64,000 bases of DNA from assembly GCF_039541955.1 (NCBI RefSeq), contig NZ_BAABHF010000016.1, forward strand, positions 310,001 through 374,000, given 5' to 3'. Positions 24,600-34,000 of this stretch are shown piece by piece (within the stretch, counting starts at the first letter, position 1; the number at the start of each line of letters is the position of its first letter). The notes under the pieces were generated by a model. The model saw only the letters and a list, made by a program, of their open reading frames with translations, was not told where the DNA came from and made no database searches. Both the position numbers and the translations under genes were made by a program. The DNA is from Actinoallomurus oryzae. GTDB lineage: Bacteria > Actinomycetota > Actinomycetes > Streptosporangiales > Streptosporangiaceae.

Positions 24600-27364
24600 C
24601 CGTGCCACCGCCTCCCGGGCCACTGACCCCGTACGGCCTCACCTGCGAACTGCTCGACGAACCCCTGGGCCTGGACGAACCGGTTCCGCGCCTGTCGTGG
24701 AAGCTGCGTTCGTCACGGCGCGGCGACGCCCAGAGCGCCTACCGGCTCACCGTCGCGCCGTCCGGAACCGATCTGCGCGACGGCCGCCTCCTCTGGGACA
24801 CCGGCCGCGTGAGCGGCGCCGACACGCTGCTGATCCCCTACGACGGCCCGCCGCTGCAGTCGTCGACCCGCTACCACTGGCGCGTCACCGTCTGGGACGT
24901 GCGCGGTGAGCAGACCGCCCACGCCGATTCGTGGTTCGAGACCGGGCTGCTGCACCGGGACGAATGGAAGGCGTCGTGGATCGCCCGCGACCGGGACGCG
25001 GCGCCGCCCCAGGATCCGCCGGCCGTCGAGGACCGCACGGAACGCACGCGCCACCTGGCCTCCTGCCCGCATCTGCGGCGTGCCTTCACCGTCGACAAGC
25101 CCCTGGTCCGGGCCCGCGCGTACGTCAGCGCGCGGGGCCTGTACGAACTCCGGATCAACGGGCGACGGGTGGGCGACGCCGAGCTCGCCCCGGGATGGAC
25201 CGAGTACCGGCATCGCGTCCTCTACCAGACGTACGACGTCGGTGACCTCCTACGCAAGGGCGGCAACGCGATCGGCGCGGTGCTGGCCGACGGCTGGTGG
25301 AGCGGCTTCGTCGGCTTCGACTCGCGGCGGCAGGCGCTGCACTACGGCGACGCGCCGCAGCTGATCGTCCAGCTGCTGCTGGACTTCGCCGACGGCTCAC
25401 GCCGCTGGGTGCTGTCGGACGGCGACTGGCGCGAGCGGTCCGGCCCGATCCGGCACGCCGACCTGCTCATGGGCGAGTACGTCGACGGCCGCCGCGAGCT
25501 GCCCGGCTGGGACGAACCCGGCTACGACGACCACGACTGGACCCCCGTCGCGATCGCCGGCGCCGACACCTCCGTCCTGCGGGCCGCGCCCGACCGTCCG
25601 GTCCGGGTGCTCGAGGAGCTGCCGGCCCGTACGGTGGAACGCCGCGCGGACGGGCGGTTCATCGTCGACCTCGGTCAGAACATGGTGGGACGCGTCCGGC
25701 TGACCGTCCGGGGCGCTCCCGCCGGACGGCGGATCCGGCTCCGGCACGCCGAGATCCTCGACGACGGCGAGTTGTACGTCGACAACCTGCGTACCGCCGA
25801 GGCAACCGACGTCTACGTGACGGCCGGCCGCGGCGTCGAGGTGTTCGAGCCCCGCTTCACCTTCCACGGCTTCCGCTACGTCGAGGTCACCGGCCACCCG
25901 GGCGACCTCGCGCCCGAGGACGTCACCGGACGCGTCCTGCACAGCGACACCCCGTGGACGGGCGAGTTCGCGTGCTCGGACGAGACCGTCATGCGGTTGC
26001 AGTCCAACATCCGCTGGGGCCAGCGCGGCAACTTCGTGTCCGTCCCCACCGACTGTCCGCAGCGCGACGAGCGGCTCGGCTGGCTGGCCGACGCGCAGGT
26101 CTTCCTGCCGACCGCGTGCCGCAACGCCGACGTCGCCGCGTTCTTCGCCCGCTGGATGCGCGACGTGGTGGACGCCCAGCACCCCGACGGCGCGTTCCCC
26201 GACGTCGTGCCGGAGGTGTGCATGACCCGGGAGGGCGCGCCCGCCTGGGGCGACGGCGGCGTGATCATCCCCTGGCACCTGTACCGGGAGTACGGGGACC
26301 GCCGGGTGCTGGAACGCGGCTTTCCCGCGATGAAGGCGTGGGTCGACCACGTCCACCGCGACAACCCTGACCTGCTGTGGCGGCACCGCGTCGGCAACCA
26401 CTACGGCGACTGGCTCCAGGTCGGCGCCGAGACCCCGCGCGACCTGCTGGCGACCGCCTACTTCGCCCGCAGCGCCGAACTGGTCGCCAGGGCCGCCGAA
26501 GTGCTCGGTGCGGAGGAGGACGCCGCACGCTACCGCGCGCTGCGCACCGCCGTCGGGGACGCGTTCGCCGACGCCTTCGTCGACGCGGACGAGGGACGCG
26601 TCGCGGGCGAGACCCAGACCGGCTACCTGCTCGCCCTGGCGTTCGGCCTGCTGCCCGAACGGGCGGTACCGGCCGCGGTGGACCGGCTCGCCGCCGACGT
26701 CGAAGCCCGCGGCCACCACCTGACGACCGGCTTCGTCGGCGTCGCGCTGCTGTGCCCGGTGCTCGCGGCGCACGGCCGCGCGGACCTGGCCTACGCCCTG
26801 CTGCACCAGGACACCTATCCGTCCTGGGCCTACTCGATCCGGCACGGCGCCACCACGATCTGGGAGCGCTGGGACGGCTGGACCGAGGAACACGGCATCA
26901 AGCCGCCCGCGATGAACTCCTTCAACCACTACAGCCTCGGCTCGGTGGGCGAATGGCTGTACGGCGGCGTCGCCGGCATCGGCCAGGCCCCCGGATCCGT
27001 CGCCTACCGCGAACTCCGCCTCGCTCCCACGATCGGCGGACGGCTCACCTGGGCCTGCGCCCGCCAGGAGACCGCGCGCGGAACCGTCGAATGCGGCTGG
27101 GCCCTGGAAGCGGGAGAACTCCGGCTCCGGGTCGTCGTCCCGCCCGGCGTGGACGCCACGCTGACCGTGCCGACCGAACTCCCCGACGGCGTGTCCGAGA
27201 GCGGCGTGCCGCTGCCGGCGGTCGATGGCGTGGACGTCCTCGAACGCTCCGACCGATCCCTGACCGTACGCCTGGGCAGCGGCCACTACGACTTCAGGGC
27301 TCCTGCCACCGGGCCGTCCTCATCACCGTCCCAGGTCCTGGCCCAGGACCTGCCCACCCCCTGA
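24596..27364 (+). CDS. Alpha-L-rhamnosidase (GH78)
   Basis: A 922-residue GH78 enzyme with the full family layout: N-terminal beta-sandwich (GLTCELLDEPLGLDEPVPRL), a second beta domain (RARAYVSARGLYELRING), an (alpha/alpha)6 catalytic barrel, and a C-terminal beta domain. The catalytic region has PTDCPQRDERLGWLADAQ, whose acidic residues include the general acid, and DGGVIIPWHLYREYGD. Later come TTIWERWDGWTEEHG and the conserved NHYSLGSVGEWLYGGVAG. GW-LAD replaces the more common GW-x-GD. No signal peptide is seen, so it probably acts on rhamnosides imported by the adjacent ABC transporter. Confidence 0.95.
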   Translation: MTVPPPPGPLTPYGLTCELLDEPLGLDEPVPRLSWKLRSSRRGDAQSAYRLTVAPSGTDLRDGRLLWDTGRVSGADTLLIPYDGPPLQSSTRYHWRVTVWDVRGEQTAHADSWFETGLLHRDEWKASWIARDRDAAPPQDPPAVEDRTERTRHLASCPHLRRAFTVDKPLVRARAYVSARGLYELRINGRRVGDAELAPGWTEYRHRVLYQTYDVGDLLRKGGNAIGAVLADGWWSGFVGFDSRRQALHYGDAPQLIVQLLLDFADGSRRWVLSDGDWRERSGPIRHADLLMGEYVDGRRELPGWDEPGYDDHDWTPVAIAGADTSVLRAAPDRPVRVLEELPARTVERRADGRFIVDLGQNMVGRVRLTVRGAPAGRRIRLRHAEILDDGELYVDNLRTAEATDVYVTAGRGVEVFEPRFTFHGFRYVEVTGHPGDLAPEDVTGRVLHSDTPWTGEFACSDETVMRLQSNIRWGQRGNFVSVPTDCPQRDERLGWLADAQVFLPTACRNADVAAFFARWMRDVVDAQHPDGAFPDVVPEVCMTREGAPAWGDGGVIIPWHLYREYGDRRVLERGFPAMKAWVDHVHRDNPDLLWRHRVGNHYGDWLQVGAETPRDLLATAYFARSAELVARAAEVLGAEEDAARYRALRTAVGDAFADAFVDADEGRVAGETQTGYLLALAFGLLPERAVPAAVDRLAADVEARGHHLTTGFVGVALLCPVLAAHGRADLAYALLHQDTYPSWAYSIRHGATTIWERWDGWTEEHGIKPPAMNSFNHYSLGSVGEWLYGGVAGIGQAPGSVAYRELRLAPTIGGRLTWACARQETARGTVECGWALEAGELRLRVVVPPGVDATLTVPTELPDGVSESGVPLPAVDGVDVLERSDRSLTVRLGSGHYDFRAPATGPSSSPSQVLAQDLPTP

Positions 27365-27372
27365 GGAACACC

Positions 27373-28641
27373 ATGTCCAAGATCAATCGTCTGACCGCCG
27401 TCTGCGCGGTCTCGGCCGTCGCCCTCTCCGCCGCCGCGTGCAGCAGCGGCACCAACGCCCACTCCGGCGGCTCCAAGAGCCTGCGGGTGTCGGCCGTCGC
27501 CACCGACCGCGCCGGCACCGAAGCGGTCATCAAGGCGTTCAAGCAGCACAACCCCGGCGTGAACATCACCGCCTCCTACGCCGACACCGACCAGTACCAG
27601 GGCACGCTGCGCACCCAGCTGTCCTCGGGCACCGCGCCCGACGTGTTCTTCGCCTGGCCGGGCAACGGCAACCCCGGTGCCGTCGACGTGCTCGCCCCCA
27701 CCGGCTACCTCGCCGACCTGTCCGGACGATCCTGGACGTCCCGGATCCCCTCCGGGATCAAGCCCGTGACCCAGGTGAACGGGAAGACCTACATCGTGCC
27801 GCTCACCTTCGTCGGCATCGGCGCCCTGTACAACAAGAAGGCCCTGGACGAGGTCGGTTCGAAGATCCCCACCACCTGGACGCAGACCCTGGCGCTCTGC
27901 GACGCGGCCAAGGCGAAGGGCAAGGTCGCCTTCGCCCTCGGCGACCAGACCGACTGGGTCACCCAGCTCGTCGACTACGCCCTCGTCCCCACCACCGTCT
28001 ACGCGACCACGCCGGACTTCGACCAGAAGATGAAGGCCGGCTCCGCCACCTTCGCCGGATCCGGCTGGAAGACCGCGATGGACAAGTACCTGGAGATGAA
28101 CAGGCGCGGCTGCTTCTCCAAGGACCCGCTCGGCACGTCCTTCGAAAGCTCGGTGTCCCAGCTCGCCAAGGGAGACGCCGTGGCCGCCGTCCAGGTCACC
28201 TCCACCCTCAACCAGCTCAAGTCCGAAGCCCCCCAGGGCACCGGATTCGGCATGTTCCCGTTGCCCGCCACCGACAACCCCGCCGACACCCGCATGCCCG
28301 GCGCCGCCGGCGGGGCCTTCGCCCTCAACGCCAAGGCCAAGAACCCCGGCCTGGCCTCCGAGTTCATCGACTTCCTCGCCACCCCGGAAGCCATGAACCT
28401 CTACGCGGGCGCCATCGGCAACCTCCCGAGCATCCCCAACGCCCAGTTCACCGCCGACCCCGCTCTCCGGCCGCTCATCGACTTCCAGAAGGCGGGCAGG
28501 ACCGTCCCGTTCATGGACCAGCTGTGGCCCAACCCCAAGGTCCAGCAGGCCCACTTCACCGGCGTGCAGAACCTGTTCGCCGGCAAGGCCGACCCGGCCG
28601 AGGTCCTCAAGCGGATGGACGAGGCCTACACCCAGAAGTAA
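27373..28641 (+). CDS. Sugar ABC transporter solute-binding lipoprotein
   Basis: A 422-residue binding protein. The lipobox ALSAAACSS places the mature protein on the outer face of the membrane. TAPDVFFAWPGNG, LADLSGRSW and TYIVPLTFVGIGALYNKKAL are landmarks of extracellular solute-binding family 1 (MalE/UgpB type). GGAFALNAKAKNPGLASEFI belongs to the C-terminal lobe. It follows the rhamnosidase by 8 bases with SD gagga. Its place at the operon end is unusual, since binding proteins often come first. Confidence 0.93.
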   Translation: MSKINRLTAVCAVSAVALSAAACSSGTNAHSGGSKSLRVSAVATDRAGTEAVIKAFKQHNPGVNITASYADTDQYQGTLRTQLSSGTAPDVFFAWPGNGNPGAVDVLAPTGYLADLSGRSWTSRIPSGIKPVTQVNGKTYIVPLTFVGIGALYNKKALDEVGSKIPTTWTQTLALCDAAKAKGKVAFALGDQTDWVTQLVDYALVPTTVYATTPDFDQKMKAGSATFAGSGWKTAMDKYLEMNRRGCFSKDPLGTSFESSVSQLAKGDAVAAVQVTSTLNQLKSEAPQGTGFGMFPLPATDNPADTRMPGAAGGAFALNAKAKNPGLASEFIDFLATPEAMNLYAGAIGNLPSIPNAQFTADPALRPLIDFQKAGRTVPFMDQLWPNPKVQQAHFTGVQNLFAGKADPAEVLKRMDEAYTQK

Positions 28642-28658
28642 CCGCCGACACCGAGCCC

Positions 28659-28687
28659 GTGCGGTCCGGCCTCCGGCCGCACCGCAC
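28659..28687 (+). terminator. Hairpin after the rhamnoside operon
   Basis: gtgcggt (28659-28665) pairs with accgcac (28681-28687), and an inner ggcc/ggcc helix with a tcc loop extends the stem. It starts 17 bases after the binding-protein stop. Confidence 0.55.
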
Positions 28688-28844
28688 GCGCCGGTAACCC
28701 CTCAATCTCTCGCTGGAACGCCTATCCTGTATGTATCAGTAAAAGAAAAGACTTCGGATAAGCGGCCATTCGCGCCGAACCTCCCCTACCGTTACGGAGC
28801 ATCTGGCCGGGACTGCTGACCAGCGAGCAGGCGGGAGCACGCGA

Positions 28845-31097
28845 ATGACCGATCTCCGCGACATTCCGGAGGCGCCCGCCGAACCTGCCGCCGTACCGCC
28901 CGTGAGCCCGTTGCGCGAGGTCGTACGGCCACCCGGCCACCCACGGCCGGCGCTGCAGGCTCCCGCGGTGCTGCTGGAGCAGGTCACCAAGGTCTATCCG
29001 CGCGGCGTCCGTGCGCTCACCGAAGTCTCGATCACCGTCGAGCGCGGCACGTTCGTCGTCGTGACGGGGCCGCCGGGGGCGGGCAAGAGCGCGTTACTGC
29101 ACTGCGCCGCCGGCCTGGACGAACCGACCAGCGGCAATGTGATCATCGACGGCACCGCGGCCGGCGGGCTCAGCGAGACGCGCCGTGCCGAACTGCGCCG
29201 CGAGCGCGTCGGGTTCGTGTTCGCGCCCTACAACCTGGTGCCCTCGCTCACCGTCGCGGACAACATCAGGCTGCCGCTTCGGCTGGTGGGCAAGGAGCCG
29301 GACCGGGACTGGCTGCGGATGCTGGTCGAGCGGGTGGGGCTGAGCGACCGGCTGGACCACCGCCCCGCCGAGTTGTCCGACGGCCGGCAGCGGCGGGCGA
29401 TGATAGCCCGGGCTCTGGTGACCAGGCCGACGGTCGTGTTCGGTGACGAACCGACCGGCGGCCTGGACCCGCACACCGCCGGCGAGGTGCTCGACCTGCT
29501 CCGCGACCTGGTCGACGGTCTCGGCCAGACCATGGTGATGGTGACCCGTGACCCGGCCGTCGCCGCCTGGGCGGACCGTGCTCTGGTCATGGCCGGCGGG
29601 CGGGTCCGTGGCACGGTGAACGGGCCGACCGCGGCCGGGGGCGCTCACCGCCTCACCGAGCTGGAGACGGAGGCGATGCCAGGCTCACGGTGGCGCCCGC
29701 CGCCATCCGCCGCCGGGATCGCGACACGGCCGGCGCCCGATCCGGGGACGGCCCAGGCGCACGGTTCGATGTTCGGCGCGTTGCTCCGGGCCCACCGGAC
29801 CCGCCTCGGCCTGAGCCAGGAGAAGCTCTCCGCCGAATCCGGAATGAGCGTGCGCGCGATCAGCGACATGGAACGGGGCCGGGCGCGCGGACCCCAGTCG
29901 CGTTCCACCGAGGTGCTGGGCACCGCGCTCCGGCTGAGCAGGCCGGAGCTCGACTGGTTCCACCAGATCGCCACGGCCGGCAGGCGGCGCTCGAACGCGT
30001 TCGACCGCACCCTGGACTCGCTGCCCGCCCATTCCGGCCCGCTGGCCGGCCGTGACGGCGAGATCGCGACGATACGGGCGCTGGCGGACACCGCCGCGCA
30101 CATCCAGCCGCCGGCACCACCGGCGGCGGCGATCTCCGGTGGGCCCGGAGTCGGTAAGACGGCACTCGCGATCCGGGCCGCTTACGATCTGCGCGACCGG
30201 TTCCCCGACGGGCAGCTCTTCGTCTGCCTGGGCTCCGCCGGGAGGCGTTCGGGTTCGCCCGCCGGAGCGCTGGGCACACTGCTGCGATCGCTCGGCGTTT
30301 CCGGAGAGCTGCCCACCTCGCTGCAGGAGCGCGGCGCGATGTACCGCTCGCTGCTCACCGGCAAGCGCGTGCTGGTGGTGCTCGACGACGCCATCGACGA
30401 ACGCCAGGTCCGCCCGCTCATCGCCCCGAATCCGCACTGCATGACCCTGGTCACGAGCCGCCGTACGCTCGCCGGCCTGGAGACGGCGCGGCCGGTGCCG
30501 CTGCGCTGCCTGTCGGTCGGCGAGGCGCTGACACTGCTCGAACAGGCGGTCGGCGCCGACCGCGTGGCCGCGGAGCCGGAGGCGTCCGCCGAACTCGTCC
30601 AGCTGTGCGGCCTGCTGCCGCTGGCGCTGCAGATCATGGCCAGGCGGCTGGCGAACCGCCCGGGACTGTCGATCCGCCGCCTCGTCGAACAGCTGCGGCC
30701 CGCGGAGAACCGGCTGACCGCCCTGAGCGTCGACGACCTGAACGTGCGCGACGCCTTCGTCTCCTCCTACCGGAGGCTCTCGCCGACCACCCAGCGGATC
30801 TTCCGGTGCCTGTCGTTGCTCCCGGACCACCGCCCGTTCGACGCCGGCCTCGCCGCCGCGTCGGCCGGGGTCGGCCGGGACCGGACCGAGGAGGCCCTTG
30901 AGGAGCTCATCGACACCAACCTGGTCGAGGTGACCAGGAGCGTTCGCTGGTTCCAGCTGCCCGGCCTGCTCTGGCTGTTCGCCCGCGAACGCCAGGAGGA
31001 GGAAGGCCAGGAGGAGTCGGTGGGAGGCCCCATGCGCTTCGACGGACGGCCGCTTCGCTCACGGCATCTCCAGGTCGTCCGGGGTGAGCAGCCGTAG
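28845..31097 (+). CDS. Fusion of ABC ATPase, XRE DNA-binding domain and STAND (NB-ARC) ATPase
   Basis: A 750-residue cytoplasmic protein with three modules. Residues about 40-265 form a MacB/LolD-type ABC ATPase: Walker A TGPPGAGKSALL, a degenerate signature LSDGRQRRAM, and Walker B VVFGDEPTGGLDPH. Residues about 309-370 form an XRE helix-turn-helix (LLRAHRTRLGLSQEKLSAES, then ISDMERGRARGP). Residues about 400-740 form a STAND switch: Walker A GGPGVGKTALAIRAA at 432, VLVVLDDAID, TLVTSRRTLAGL, GLLPLALQIMARRL and a helical arm. No TPR or WD sensor follows. XRE-STAND regulators are common in actinobacteria; joining one to an ABC ATPase is unusual. The ATG follows gggag. The 3' end overlaps the opposing AAA+ gene by 39 bases. 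Confidence 0.88.
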   Translation: MTDLRDIPEAPAEPAAVPPVSPLREVVRPPGHPRPALQAPAVLLEQVTKVYPRGVRALTEVSITVERGTFVVVTGPPGAGKSALLHCAAGLDEPTSGNVIIDGTAAGGLSETRRAELRRERVGFVFAPYNLVPSLTVADNIRLPLRLVGKEPDRDWLRMLVERVGLSDRLDHRPAELSDGRQRRAMIARALVTRPTVVFGDEPTGGLDPHTAGEVLDLLRDLVDGLGQTMVMVTRDPAVAAWADRALVMAGGRVRGTVNGPTAAGGAHRLTELETEAMPGSRWRPPPSAAGIATRPAPDPGTAQAHGSMFGALLRAHRTRLGLSQEKLSAESGMSVRAISDMERGRARGPQSRSTEVLGTALRLSRPELDWFHQIATAGRRRSNAFDRTLDSLPAHSGPLAGRDGEIATIRALADTAAHIQPPAPPAAAISGGPGVGKTALAIRAAYDLRDRFPDGQLFVCLGSAGRRSGSPAGALGTLLRSLGVSGELPTSLQERGAMYRSLLTGKRVLVVLDDAIDERQVRPLIAPNPHCMTLVTSRRTLAGLETARPVPLRCLSVGEALTLLEQAVGADRVAAEPEASAELVQLCGLLPLALQIMARRLANRPGLSIRRLVEQLRPAENRLTALSVDDLNVRDAFVSSYRRLSPTTQRIFRCLSLLPDHRPFDAGLAAASAGVGRDRTEEALEELIDTNLVEVTRSVRWFQLPGLLWLFARERQEEEGQEESVGGPMRFDGRPLRSRHLQVVRGEQP

Positions 31098-34000
31098 ATC
31101 GTCGAGCGTGGGTGAGGCGACCGACGCCAGCCGCCCGGCCTGCCGGGTGATCATCACGTCCAGGACCTTGCGGGCGTACCGCGCGTTGCCGAACGACTCG
31201 TCGCGTGGCACGGACGCGAAGTGGCCGGCGAGCGCCCCGCTCAGCTCCGGAGCGAGCTCGTACCCCTGGGCGGCGGCCTGGTAGCCGACGATCGTCACCA
31301 GCTCCTCGTCGGTGTAGTCGGCGAAGGTGACGTTGCGGGAGAACCTCGAGGCCAGGCCGGGGTTGGAGTCCAGGAACCGCCGCATCGGCCTGGAGTAGCC
31401 CGCGACGATCACGACGGTGTCGTCGCGGTGGTCCTCCATGAGCTTGACCAGCGTGTCCACGGCCTCCCGGCCGAAGTCGCCGTCGGCTCCGGGCGGGGTC
31501 AGCGCGTACGCCTCGTCGATGAACAGCACGCCGCCTCGCGCCTTGTCGAACGCCTCCTTGGTCTGCTGCGCGGTGTGCCCGATATAGCGGCCGACCAGGT
31601 CGGACCGGGCGACCTCCACCATCTGCCCACGCGGCAGCACACCGAGGGCGGAGAGCAGCTCGCCGTACAGCCGGGCCACCGTGGTCTTGCCGGTGCCGGG
31701 CGCGCCGGAGAACACGAGATGATGGCTGATCTTGGGCACCGGAAGCCCGACCGCCGCGCGCTTGCGGGTGGCCGATACGAGATTGACCATGTCGGTGACC
31801 TGACGTTTCACCTCGGCCAGGCCGATCATGGCGGTGAGGTCCGCCATCAGGGCCGCCAGCCGGCCCTTGTCTCCGGCCACCGCGCCGGAACCGTTGCGCG
31901 CCGCCTCCGCGGCGGCCTCCCCGACGTCCTCCGCGGTCAGCCGGAGCAGGTCGGCGGGGTCGGAGTCGGGCATGCGGGTGAGCCGCACCGCCTGCCGGTC
32001 GACCATCCCCTCGAACGTCCTGCGGGCCTCGCGCCCGTTGCCGAACGTGGCGTCCCTCGTCATGGTCTCGAAGTGGTACGCGAGCGCGACCCGGCCGGAG
32101 TCGTCCAGCTCGTAGCCGTGCTTGGCGCACTGCTTCTCGACGATCGTCACCAGCTCGTCGACGCTGTAGTTGGGGAACTCGATCGTCCGGCTGAACCGCG
32201 AGGCCAGGCCCGGGTTGGTCGAGAGGAAGCGCCGCATCTCCTCGGAGTAGCCGGCCGCGATCACGACGACGTCGTCGCGGTGGTCCTCCATGAGCTTCAC
32301 CAGCGTGTCCACGGCCTCCCGGCCGAAGTCCGTACCGCCCCGCTCCCCCTCGCCCGCCAGGGTGTACGCCTCGTCGATGAACAGCACGCCGCCGAGGGCC
32401 TTCGTGAACGCCTCGGTCGTCTTGATCGCGGTGCCGCCGACGACGCGTGCCACCAGATCCGCGCGGGACACCTCGACGATGTGGCCGTACCGCAGCACGT
32501 CCAGTTCGGCGAGGATGCTGCCGTACAGCCGCGCGACCGTGGTCTTGCCCGTGCCGGGCGGCCCGGCGAAGATCAGGTGCCGGCTCATCGGCGGCGCCGG
32601 CAGGCCCACCTCGGCGCGGCGCTTCGCCAGCTCGTTGCGGTTGACGAGCGCGGTGACCTCGTCCTTCACGTTCGCCAGCCCGACCAGGGCGTGCAGGTCG
32701 GCCAGCGGGCCGTGCTGCTCCTCGGGCCGTTTCGGCTCCGCCTCCTCGCCGGCCGGCCGTTCCGCGTCCTCGGCGGGCTCGACCGGCTCCGCCGGCTCTT
32801 CTCCCCCGGCGCCGGCCTCGGCGGTCTCGCCGTACGCGTCGGGCAGCTCGTTGGCCTCGCTCACCAGGTTCTCGACGAGAAGGTGGTCGCCGGGTGTGGT
32901 CTGACGCACGCCGCCGCGCCGGTTGCCCCGCGCGAGGCAGTCGCACACCTCGACCTGGCCGGTGCCGTGCGCCAGCAGCCCGTCCCCGGCGTTGTCGAAC
33001 AGCTGGCAGCCGGTCAACCGTGCGCGCCCGCCCGCCGCGACCAGGACGCCGTTGCGCCGCCCGCCGTGCATCGAGCCGCGCGTCACCCGCGCGAACGCCG
33101 ACGCACCGACCGCGACGCCGTCGGAGGCGGCGCCGAAGACCTCGCAGTCGTTGAGGGTCACCTCCGCCTCATCCTTGATCGTCACGCCGCAGCCACCGCC
33201 ACGGCGGACGACGGCGCGGGACACGTGCACCGCGGAGCGTCCGCTGATCCGGATGCCGTGCTTGCGTCCGTCGCTGATCTCGGCGTCCTCGAACCGGCCC
33301 TTGGCCCCGGTGACCTCGATCGCGTTCCCCTGGCAGCCCGTCACGACGAGTCCGCGTACGAACGGGTCGGCGTCCTCGGCGAGCGCGATGCCGGCACCGT
33401 GCGGGTCGTGGATCCGCACGCCGGTGAACTCCGCGGTGCTCCCGCCGGTCAGCTCGATCCCCGCGGCCTTCCCGTCCCGCACGGTGAGCTCGGTGAACAT
33501 CGGACAGGCCGTTTCCTCGACCCGTACGGACGCCGAGGTGGCCGCGCTGACCGTGCACTCCTCGACGGTGCCGCGCGCCTGCCCGCTCACCCGGATGCCG
33601 TGCCCGGCGGGGGCCTCGATCCGGCACCGGCGGATGACCGGATCGGTGCCGTCGTCCAGGATGACCGCGGTGTCGCCGGTGTTGCGGACCTCGCAGTCCT
33701 CGACCGTGACGCGCGCCCGGCTCCTGATGTGGATCCCGGTGCCGGACGTGTCGTGGACCCGGGCCCGCAGGATCCTGGTGGAGCTGTTCTCATCCAGCGC
33801 GATCGCCGGCTGTTCGGCGCCGGACACGTCGCAGTCCTCCACGGTGCCGCGACCGTGCCCGTTGGCGCACACGGCGTTGCCCTTGGCCGCGCGGAGCGTA
33901 CATCCGCGCACCGACGGGTCGCTGCGCGACCCGATCACCACCGCGGAGGTGCCGAGGTTCTCGACGACGCAGTCGGCGACCACGCTGGGCGCCTCCGCGG

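Noticed and set aside
25397..27286. 629-codon minus-strand frame inside the rhamnosidase
   Set aside because: The plus frame encodes a complete GH78 enzyme.
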